Source: Thecamonas trahens ATCC 50062 (Eukaryota > Apusozoa > Apusomonadida > Apusomonadidae). Taken from it: a stretch of 47,289 bases of DNA. Shown here piece by piece: positions 1 to 8,819 of this stretch. The first letter of the stretch is position 1; the number at the start of each line of letters is the position of its first letter. Below the pieces are notes generated by a model, which did not search any database, was not told the DNA's origin, and was given only the letters and a program-made list of their open reading frames with translations. The DNA lies in NCBI RefSeq assembly GCF_000142905.1, contig NW_013657630.1:1-47289 (forward strand). Direction: 5' to 3'. A program made the position numbers and the translations under genes.

Positions 1-1892
1 GCTCGATGAGGTGGGCAAAGCCGGCAGTCATGCCATAAATGCAATAGTGGGTGCAGTCGCCTCCGCCAACGGATTCGCCTGGGTGCGGGGAGTCCTCCAC
101 CGGGTTGTTGAGGTAGTGCTGATAGGTCGGCACAAAGTTGGGGCCGAGGAGCTCGGCGACCTTGTCGCCGCGGGCGATGGTGATCGGGGTCGGGTCGTCG
201 CCAACGAGACTACGAAGGTTCCCTGGGTCGGCGCCAGCGGCGGCCCACGCGGCAAACTCTTCGTCTGAGAGTTCGCCCTGGGCCTCGGCCTCGGTGAGGA
301 GGCCGTACTCGACGGCCTTGCGGAGGACAATCTCGTAGAAGAGACGTATCACAGGATCATAGGCGGCGACGCGACCGCAGCTTGGCGAGCTGCGCGTCGA
401 AAAGGCGCCGTTGAGGCGGGTGTTGTCAAAGCCTTGCGGAAGCTTTTCAAAGACAATGAGGGTCGGAAGGGGGCCTTGTGGGAGGGCATCAAGATCGGCT
501 TTGAGGGCAGGGCTGGGATCGTAACTGGGGTCCGGCTTGTGGCCACCGACGGCGCCGAAAAACCAGTCGACAACAAACGAGTAGGCCTTGGTGCCGTGGA
601 CGAACCACTCGTTGTTTTCATAAAACGGCGAGCCGCCGACAACGACAATGTCGTCCGCCCCGACCTTGCGGCTGATGCGCTCTTGGATGATGGTGTTGAG
701 GGCGGGATCGTCCAACGGGCTGCCGTCAGGCTTGTACCAGACTAGGGCATTGAAAACAGGCGGGGAGTTCTTCAGCGGCCAGAGCCTCGGCAACTTGTTC
801 TGCCAGCTCAAAGTCGTGCCACTTTTGGCAGATGAGGATATCGTGCTCAAAGTAGGTACATGCACGGAGGGCATACGAGTCGTTCGTGTGAGCGTAGGCG
901 ACGGCACGGAGGCCGCGGCCGCACACTATGTCCGTGTATAGACCACGGCCAACCGAGTCGGAGACAATATGAATGGTCCTCCCTTCGAGGTGGGTAAAAA
1001 GTGTCTCCGTGTCGAGCTTGGTGATAAAGGGCGATCCAGGCTCGGGGATAAAGGCAGTATCGAGGCCGTGGACGCCGATCCTGCAGCGTATGATCTCGCT
1101 GCGCGGAAAGAAAGAGCCGGGTTCGTTGTGGTCGTTCACGCCGATCATGCACCGGCTCTCGTCAGCCCAGGAAGTCAGCTTGCAGGCATGCGGCGCGATG
1201 GCGTCTTGGACATCAGCCGGATTGAAGACAAAGGCGGCGTCTGGGATGACGACAACATCGTGGGACTTGTGTCGCGGATTCTCCGTCTCGACGCTCATGG
1301 CCTTGTACTTGTACGTCACGTTTGTCTCGCGCGAGAGCGAGGTCTTGCACGATCGCTCCAACGCCGACTTTGGATCCTCCCAGACACGCGGGGCGGAACA
1401 GAGGTCAGTAACACACGCCGGTAGATCCTCACTTGCCGAAGTCGACACCGTGGCATCGATTGTCTCCGGCATCGACCAACCAAAGAACTTGCGCGGAACT
1501 CGCCGAAAGACGCCACGGAAATGCGGCCGATCATACGGGCCAAGAGTAGACCCGGGCGTTATGGGCGAAGGCGTGGCAGCAGACGAGGATGAAGTTGATG
1601 GCGCCGGAGGTGCGGGAGGCGCGGAAGGCGCGGGAGGCGCGGGAGGCGCGGGAGGTGCGGGAGGTGCAGGGGGCGCGGGGGGCGCGGGGGGCGCGGGGGG
1701 CGCGGGAGGTGCATGCAAAGTTACAGAATGAGTGGCAGACGATGACCCGAGTGAGCTGTTGGACGACAGAGCTAAGAGCGAGAAGAGCGGGTAGAGAACC
1801 AAGAGCACGGTGAGGACGTAGACAAGCCGAACATTAGCAAAGGACCAATAGCCACACAAGGCTCTATCTGAAGAAGAAGAAGGCTCTCGCAT
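1..1892 (-). CDS. PC-esterase/TBL-like SGNH acyl-esterase, type II membrane protein (3' end outside window, frame break)
   Basis: The N-terminus has a short cytoplasmic tail, one hydrophobic segment (about residues 22-45, VRLVYVLTVLLVLYPLF) and an Ala-Pro-Pro repeat stalk (about 60-95), the layout of a Golgi type II enzyme. The C-terminal domain carries a GDS-type nucleophile motif, IVSDSVGRGLY (about residue 311), and at the left edge DCTHYC, matching the DCxHWC motif that supplies catalytic Asp and His in plant TRICHOME BIREFRINGENCE-LIKE and related PC-esterases (family knowledge). Such enzymes move or remove O-acetyl groups on glycans; the substrate here is unknown. The first frame stops at 726, but a +1 frame stays open from about 790 to base 1 and contains the second motif (FNALVWYKPDG through DCTHYC), so one extra base near 765-795, or a real mutation, splits the gene. 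Start chosen at the Met before the membrane segment. Confidence 0.72.
1604..1712 (-). repeat. Nine-base tandem repeat encoding an Ala-Pro-Pro stalk
   Basis: Repeats of GCGGGAGGY/GGGCGCGGG type (plus strand) encode (APP)n between the membrane anchor and the esterase domain. A Pro-rich rod of this sort would hold the catalytic domain away from the membrane. Copy number is probably variable. Confidence 0.8.
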
Positions 1893-2360
1893 GGATAATG
1901 ACCGAGCTGAAGGACCGACGAGTGGGTAAGCCGCCGAGTCGATGCCGACCAGCCAAGTGACAGTATAGAGTTCGTTGGCAGTTTCGTTGGCAAGACAGGC
2001 AACCCCGCTCTTTGGTGTGGGTCCGTCTGCACTCTCACCATGATCGTCTTTGTTTGTGCGCGGCTGTGACCGCTGCTGACTCGTCGGCGGGCCGAGCCGA
2101 TATTGTGTGGCTCACTGACTTTAGCACCACGTTGACAGCACTCCATCCCTCCACGCGGGAACGGTCCGCACGTAATGCCGTACCAAGCAATGTCCTTGGC
2201 GCTGGGCCCACCGTTTCACTGCGCCTGGCGCCGCGTCATCCCCCCTTGTACAGCGACTTCCACGCCTCCCAATCGTGCCACCCCACCCCCCCTCTCCCAT
2301 CGATCGACTGCTCCACATGATTTGGTTTCTTCATTTGCTGCCCGAGCTGCGCTACGTGGT
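1893..2360. other. Intergenic region between the esterase gene and H4
   Basis: It holds the upstream region of the esterase gene and the 3' flank of H4. No further coding sequence, tRNA or repeat was recognised apart from the histone 3'-processing elements listed separately. Confidence 0.5.
2321..2337 (-). promoter_or_regulatory. Possible histone downstream element
   Basis: About 25-40 bases beyond the stem-loop on the H4 strand lies a purine-rich stretch, CAAATGAAGAAACCAAA. Its position and base content resemble the U7-pairing element of animal histone genes. There is no direct proof; the match is compositional only. Confidence 0.35.
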
Positions 2361-2378
2361 GTGTTCTGAAAAGAACAC
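2361..2378 (-). promoter_or_regulatory. Histone mRNA 3' stem-loop (SLBP site)
   Basis: Reading the H4 strand, GTGTTCT-TTTC-AGAACAC forms a perfect 7-bp stem around a TTTC tetraloop about 60 bases after the stop. The animal consensus is GGYTCT-TTTC-AGAGCC. The TCT-loop-AGA core is kept while the G/C base pairs at the foot are replaced, so the stem still pairs. This marks cell-cycle-type 3' processing by SLBP/U7. Confidence 0.9.
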
Positions 2379-2380
2379 AG

Positions 2381-2408
2381 GTTGTTGTTGTTGTTGTTGC
2401 TGCTGCTG
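2381..2408. repeat. GTT/GCT trinucleotide run
   Basis: A (GTT)n(GCT)n microsatellite sits between the H4 stop codon and its 3' stem-loop, inside the predicted 3' UTR. Confidence 0.85.
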
Positions 2409-2437
2409 TGAGCTTGCGCCCGCCAGCGACACCATGC

Positions 2438-2773
<336 letters not shown>

Positions 2774-2810
2774 CTACATTACGAGTGGGCGATGGCGGAA
2801 GAGTGCGCCG

Positions 2811-2818
2811 CCTTTTAT
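2811..2818 (-). promoter_or_regulatory. TATA box of H4
   Basis: TATAAAAGG on the H4 strand, 62-69 bases before the ATG, predicts initiation about 30 bases before the start codon. A GC-rich GGGCGCGCC stretch lies just upstream. Confidence 0.75.
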
Positions 2819-2852
2819 ACCCCTGGCGCGCCCAAATTCGCCGCACAACTGC

Positions 2853-3077
2853 ATATTTCGTGCCACCCAGTCCCGTCCAACTATAATCAATCACTCTCAA
2901 TTAAACTCGACCTCACGCCACCCTACACCACCACCCCATACAGCCGCCCACCTGCGCCTTCTCCACTCACACTTGCAGTACCCGTACATCTTTGACACTA
3001 CTATCAACTACTAGCTTCTTGGCCATCTAATCTCCATCCCTACACTCTGAACACATCTGTATATTTCGTGCCACCCA
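2853..3077. repeat. Two copies of a 17-bp element upstream of H4
   Basis: ATATTTCGTGCCACCCA occurs exactly at 2853-2869 and 3061-3077 in the same orientation, each followed shortly by CCAAC. Both lie between H4 and the divergent calpain-like gene, so the element may be a shared promoter site. Confidence 0.7.
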
Positions 3078-3350
3078 ATCCAACAGGAACCGCGCCGCGC
3101 GCGCACCTGCCCGATCCGCCACAACCTGCGCGTCCCCATCAGGCCCGCCCCCACACCATCATATCCCCTATACACGCAACCACAAAGCCTACCAGTTCTA
3201 GCCTCTCATCTTTAGCACTCTCTCCCCGCCTCAACACTCCCCGATTGAGTTCTCGGCTCATCCTTCCCTCTCATCCTTGGGCCCCACGAACGCACTCGCT
3301 CTGCTCCATCTCCTTCTCCCCACACACTCAAACAACACTCTACACCGCCT

Positions 3351-6300
3351 GTGTCCACCCGCATCACCTTTGTCAACCATCCACACCTTGGGCAAGCGGT
3401 TGCACTCCCTATTTTCCAAGATTCGTTCTCGCGTGCCTTCCGCAGCGCCCTGTCTGTCGGTGCCACGGCTACTTTGCGATCAACTGTCGCGCCACACGCC
3501 TTCCCCCTCCCCCACCACACTCACCCGCACGCACACACACACTTCCCCACACCTTGCCACCCGTTGGTCACCCCACATGGACACGGTGGACCCAACGGAG
3601 CTACACAAAGCGCTCACCTCGTTCTCGCCATGCAGCCACCCCCACGGACCCTTGCCACGTCCCTGGCAAACTCTCGCGTGGCCCGTGCCCGCCTCCGCCT
3701 CGCCTCGCTTCATGCCCGCGGCATCTACACCGACCCCTCGCCTCCGCTTCCCGAGTCGGGGCCAAGGGGCCGCATGAGCCAGGCGCTGGCGGCTGTGCAT
3801 GCGCTGATATGTGATGGTGATGATGGTGATGATGACGATGCCAGGAGCGGAGCGGATGATGATGGGCACGCCGCCAGGCCGCTCTCACCACTACCGCATG
3901 CGGTGCCGGCTCGATACGGCGTGGCCAACGTGGCGAGCTCGGGAGGCTTGGCCGCAGCGATGCTGGCAGTGGCGGCCATTGCTGGCGCCATGGATGCCAT
4001 TCTGGTCACCCACGCCGAGGCGAATGCCATCGCCGCCGTCGTGCTCTACGTTGATGGCGAATGGTGGCCGGTGCTGGTCGACGAGGAGCTGCCTGTACAC
4101 CATGCGTCGCGGTTGCCGACGGGGTTGATGCCGCTCGGCGGCCGGGTCGATATGTGGATGTTGCTGCTGGAGCGCGCGCTCGCCAAGACCGCGTACGCCA
4201 CCGGCTACGAATCGCTCCGTGGCTGCTACGCCCCGCATGTGCTCGAGACACTCACCGGCGGGCTGGTGGTCAACCACGAGCTGCCGCACGCGGCGCCGCC
4301 GTTGCTTGCCCCGGGCTCGGCCCTGCTCTGGCGCGGGACGCTGACCAACGGGACCGACGTCGAGCAGATTGAAGCCTGGATCTCGTTTGTGGGCGGCCGA
4401 ATGGGCGGCGGCGGTGTTGACTCGCAGGGTGTGTTCGACGTCGTTGGCGAGTATGCCGGTGACGGCTCGGTCTCGTTCCAGCTTAACCATCACGCCTTGC
4501 TCGAGACCTCGGGCGTTCTCCGCTACCACGGAACGTACATGCCCGACTCTGGCAAGCTTGCAGGCAAGGCCACATCGCTGCTGTATCCAGGCTACGTCAC
4601 GGCCTTTGAGCTCACCCTAGCCTCGGTGCCTGACGCGGCTGAGCTCTGCCTCTTTGCCTCGCCGTGGGAGATGCTCTCGCGATGGTGGCGCGCCGAGCAA
4701 CCGCTTCTCGTCTGCGGCACTGAGCCACACGAGGCGTACCCAGTTGTCGACGTCGCTCTCACCGACGGCGTGCCGTGGATTGCTGTTCGCGAGCCCGACC
4801 CGACCGCGCCCGAGTCTCGAGTTGCTGCCGCCGCTGCTGCTGCCCTCGCCGCCGCGCCTCCCGGCAAGACACCCGTAGCCGACGGCATCCGCGACCCGGC
4901 CCACTGGCTCCCGCTCGATGCCTTTCCGCTCCGCGGCTTTGTCCTCTCGCGAGCGGTCATGCTCACCGAGACCTCGGCGCCGCACGTCCTCATCCACAAG
5001 GGCTACTTTGCGCCGCCGCGTGCCGGCGAGCCGCCGTTTGACGACCAGTGGCTCGCGTGCAACCCGCAGTACGCGCTCCGACCGTCGTCACTCGGTCTAT
5101 TCACCATCTCGGTCTCGCAGCCAGACTCACGCCGACATGCCGGCTGGGACAGCTACCCGATCGGCGTCGGCTTTCGCGTCTACATCTCGCGCTTCCCGAC
5201 CGACACCATCCGCGACATGCTCGACGCCTTTTGCATTGCCGACATTCCGCCGGTGCCCGGCAAGCGGAGCGTGTCGATCGACCTCGCGTTGCTCCCTCTC
5301 TCGCTGCAGAACGACGATGGCGAGGCCGCGCCAGCCGCCGCTGCAAGCGTCCACGGCCGCGGCGGGGGCTCTGGCCGCGCCTACTTTGTCGTGCCGTACA
5401 CCTCGACGCCCTCGGTCGGCCTGCCTTACATTCTCCGCGTCGCCGCCGCCACCGAGTTTACTCTCGAACTCCGCTCGGGCACCCCGCCGTGTGGCGTGTG
5501 CGGCCGCACCACCTCGCTCGGCCTTGTTCTTCAGCCGGGCGCTCTCCCGGTCTGCGACGGATGCTACTACCGCAACGTCACCGCCGACGGCGTTTTTCTC
5601 TCCCGCGCAAGATTCGTAAGAGCCGCAAGGGCAAGGACAGAGTGGCGTCGGCATCGGCAGCCATGTTTGCATCGGCGGCGCAGGGGCTACGGCGACCAGT
5701 AGCCGCAGCTGCGGCTGCTGCCGCCGGTGCCGGCGCCGGCCCGCGTGGCGCGGCACGGCAGTCTGCCGCATGGTCCGCGCTGGCGCCGGGCTCTGTGGCA
5801 TCGCGCAAGCTTCGAGCCGAGCTCTACACCTCGGTGGAGCGGCGGATCTGCGTCGAGCCGTTCTTCTGCCTCATGTGCAAGACACAGCTTGTGGGCGAGT
5901 GCTACTACTGCGTCGACTGTCCGCCGAGCACCTTTCTCTGTCCGGTCTGTCGACTGTACTTTAACCAGGCCGTTACGCTCCACCAGTACCCGCCGTTTGA
6001 GGGCCATGCTTTGAGCACGACATGATCCGGATCAACGTACTCGAGGTGTGCGCCGGGTGCAAGATGGTCTCGTTTGTGGGCGCCCGCTACGAGTGCATCA
6101 CGTGCTCAGAGGGCGACGACGGTGAGCGAGCCAAAACACCGGCACTCGTGCTCTGTGCCCGATGTGTGGCCGACGGCGTTGTCGCACGACCCGGCCACGT
6201 CCCGGGCAAGCATGTCCTCCTCGAGGGTCGCGACGACGAGGGCGAGCGGTGGCGGGTCGAGACTCCCAAGGTGCCGCGTGTCAACATCGGCCGCGAGCCG

Positions 6301-7413
6301 CGACTCAACGACGATGGCATGATTGTGTACTCGGGCTCGTGGACCAAGGACGCGTACGAGCTACCGTACCGGACGCTGCTGACCCAGCTCGAGGCCGCGC
6401 CACCGCCGACGGACCCTCCGCCGCCGCCGCTGCAAGTCCCGGCAACCTACCGGGCCCCGCGCATCTCGCCCGGCGTCGAGATTAAGTCGCCACTTCCGGC
6501 TGCTCTGGCCGGGCTCTCGCTCGGCCCATCGGCGCTCTCGTCGTCGACCTCGTCGTTCTCGCTCCTCCCGCCGTGGTCGCTCACCCAGCCCGCAAATGTC
6601 CAGACCTCGGCGCTCCGGCTGCCGTGCGTCTCGTTCTCCAAGGACTTTTTCGTCGACGCTAACGACTCGATCGACGTCTTCAAGCAGTGGTGGCATGTCC
6701 TCCGCCCGCTCTCCCTTCTTGGCGTCGTTATCTCCGACGCGGTCTCCCAAGTCGCCACACACCACGACTGGGCTGTGTACTCGGACCCGCGCTACGCCGG
6801 CACGCTCTACTTTGTCCCGCCGCCTGTTGTTGGCCTCCCGCCCACCTGGTCACCGCCCATAGACGTCGCCGCACAAGCTTCGTGGTCGGCAACCCATCTC
6901 AACACCGTACTCGAGGACCCGCCGCCGGAGCTGCCGGCCGCCTTGCTTGCGCCCGCGACTGCGCTCCACACCCGTGGCGCTTCCGCGGCTGCTGCCGCGG
7001 CTACTTCCGCCATCGGCGCGCCGGCCATCTCCGGCGCAGCTTCAGGCGTCATCACACCGTCGTACCCCGCGGCGTCGACCTCAACCGCCAGTGCCGGCGC
7101 CACCACGGGCAAGCCCGCGACCTCGCCCGAGTCGCGCGTCGCGCTCGCCGCCGTCGCCATCGTCGACGCCGCCTCGCGCCGCCCGTCGCCCGGCGAGCTC
7201 GCTGCCGTCTTCCGCATGGGCGCCGGCCGCCTCGACACCGTCTCCTACTACGTCTTTCGTAATGTTGTCCGCGACGTGCTCGGCGTCAACCTCGGCGAGG
7301 CTCAGGCGGTCGCCCTCTTCGAGGACCTCGATCCCTCGCACGTCGGCCGGGTTGTCTTTGCCTCGTTCTGCGCCGCCGTCGACGCCGCCATCCGCGACTC
7401 CTCGCTCGACTAG
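3351..7413 (+). CDS. Catalytically dead calpain-like protein with C-terminal zinc fingers (two frame breaks)
   Basis: The first block (about 3900-4260) aligns with a calpain protease core: GEWWPVLVDEELPV, MWMLLLERALAKTAYATGYESL and LETLTGG. The usual QGxLGDCW region reads VASSGGLAAAML with no Cys, and no HAY or NPWG motif follows LTGG, so all three catalytic residues appear lost. A calpain domain III-like beta-sandwich follows (YFVVPYTSTPSVGLPYILRV, about 5380-5470), then CxxC zinc-finger pairs (CGVCG/CDGCYY; CLMCK/CVDC/CPVC; CAGC/CITC/CARC), the last resembling ZZ fingers, and an EF-hand-like helical tail. Two -1 shifts are needed, near 5591-5609 and 6001-6016; both fall between otherwise continuous domains. 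The start is uncertain: ATGs at 3351, 3630 and 3774 are in frame. Likely a scaffold rather than a protease (inference). Confidence 0.7.
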
Positions 7414-7569
7414 CGCGGCAACAACAACACACACACTACAATACAGAGCAGCACTGCACTGCACGGCAAGCAAGTTCATTCACATCAGAGAGAGCAAAGG
7501 CATCTCGCCCGCTGGCGAAAAAAAGAAGACTGGTCAAACAACCTCAACTGTACAAGACAGAGAGAGGTT
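7414..7569. other. Tail-to-tail intergenic spacer
   Basis: It holds the 3' ends of the calpain-like and MAPEG-like genes. No AATAAA hexamer was noticed on either strand. Confidence 0.5.
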
Positions 7570-8292
7570 TTAGGACGAGTACGAGCCCGAGCCCGAGGCC
7601 GAGGCCGCGTCGTAGGTGTAGTCGTCACCAGAGTAGGCCTCGACGTCCTCGACGGCGGCGGCCTTCTCGGTGTTGTCAGCAGCCTCCGGGGCGCCGACAA
7701 CAAAGTTGAGGGCGACGAGGGCAGCGAGGGTGACGGCAACGACGGCACCGATGACAATCATGAGGATGCGGGCAAGCTCGAACTTGTCCTTGACGTCGCC
7801 AGTCGGGTCGGCGCCGACAACCTCGTCAACAGTCTCGACGTGGAGGAACATGCCCCAGAAGGCGATGATGAGGGTGGTGAGGAGGCCGAGGGCAAAGGCG
7901 ACGGTGCGGAAGGGCTGGAAGGCGTAGGCGTAGGCGATGGTGTAGATCTGGCGGAAGACCGAGAAGAGCATGGCGAGGATGAGGAAGGCAAGGACGGAAC
8001 CCTCATCGTAGTTCGTCGAGATGCCGTTGACCATGACCGAACCGGCAAAGAAGAAGGCAACGGTGTTGAGAAGCTCGTTGCGCGAGATGCGGCCCCACCG
8101 GTCGGTGGCGGCGTCGACGACGGCGGCGTCGCCGTTGTCCTCGTTGTTGACGGCACCGCCGGCAGCGAAGCGGTTGTACGCCTGCTTCAGCTCAATGGCG
8201 GCGATCTTGAAGACCTGCACACCAATGGTGAAGTTGAACACAGCGTTCATGGCGGCAGCGGACTGCTGGGTAACGTTGGTGATGTCGGCCAT
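7570..8292 (-). CDS. MAPEG-like multi-pass membrane protein
   Basis: A 240-residue protein with about five hydrophobic segments. The central part recalls the MAPEG family (microsomal glutathione transferases, mPGES-1): DRWGRISRNELLNTVAFF resembles the RxxRAxxNxxE segment, and FRQIYTIAYAYAFQPFRTVAFALG resembles RxxHTIxYxxxxQPxRxxxFxxG. The extra C-terminal hydrophobic segment (about 170-198) and the acidic, Ser/Tyr-rich cytoplasmic-type tail are unusual for the family. If MAPEG, it would be an ER or outer-membrane glutathione-dependent enzyme acting on lipophilic electrophiles or lipid peroxides; this is inferred. AT-rich GAAATAAAATTC about 58 bases before the ATG sits where H4 has its TATA box. 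Alternative: an unrelated channel-like membrane protein. Confidence 0.6.
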   Translation of the reverse strand: MADITNVTQQSAAAMNAVFNFTIGVQVFKIAAIELKQAYNRFAAGGAVNNEDNGDAAVVDAATDRWGRISRNELLNTVAFFFAGSVMVNGISTNYDEGSVLAFLILAMLFSVFRQIYTIAYAYAFQPFRTVAFALGLLTTLIIAFWGMFLHVETVDEVVGADPTGDVKDKFELARILMIVIGAVVAVTLAALVALNFVVGAPEAADNTEKAAAVEDVEAYSGDDYTYDAASASGSGSYSS

Positions 8293-8694
8293 ATTGTTTG
8301 ATAGTCGAGAGAGGGGTGCCCGTCACCGCGGTGTCCGTTGCGACCCAACGGCTGGCGAATTTTATTTCGGCTGGCCATCCTTTGTCCGACTCGGCCCTCG
8401 GCCCCCTTCCTCAGCATCGCACACTCGCTAGAGACGCCCTTACTGGATGCTCTTGTGCACCCAGAATACCCACATGCATTTCTCTTTGGTAGGCTTTTCA
8501 ACCGTGGAATAACATCTCTGTACATCCCACAATGCCCTTGCCACGGCCCCTGCCCGCAGAGGGATCGAACAACTTCGAAAGGGATCACGTTTGGGCGCCA
8601 AAAAAAAGCCGATACGCGACCGCCCGCTCTGCATCCACAACCACTCCCGCTCCCGCCCCGGCCCAAGATCCCGGTCGAACTCCCCAGAAATATT

Positions 8695-8819
8695 TTACCA
8701 CACTCACCCCCACCCCCCACCCCCCATCCCCCTGCCTACCCCCAAAAACCTGCCCTCCGCCCACCCGTGTTCGTTGTTGCCACCTGTCCCCCCCTCCCCC
8801 CTCCCCCCTCCCCCCCCTC
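8695..8819 (+). repeat. C-rich leader before the ankyrin-PX-BAR start codon
   Basis: A C/A/T-only stretch with runs of five to six C leads straight into the ATG at 8820. A similar C-rich leader precedes the His-rich gene at 12430, so this looks like a local 5' UTR style. Confidence 0.6.

Noticed and set aside
3068..3814. Plus-strand 248-codon Pro/Ser/His-rich frame
   Set aside because: Composition is that of the C-rich upstream region and it overlaps the calpain-like frame; no domain seen.
8556..8585. GGGATCGAAC, resembling the complement of a tRNA T-loop
   Set aside because: Flanking bases do not form a T stem, and no A-box or acceptor pairing was found.
8532..8819. In-frame upstream extension of the ankyrin-PX-BAR protein
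   Set aside because: The sequence is a C-rich leader encoding Pro/Ser noise; ATG 8820 starts directly with the ankyrin-like helix.
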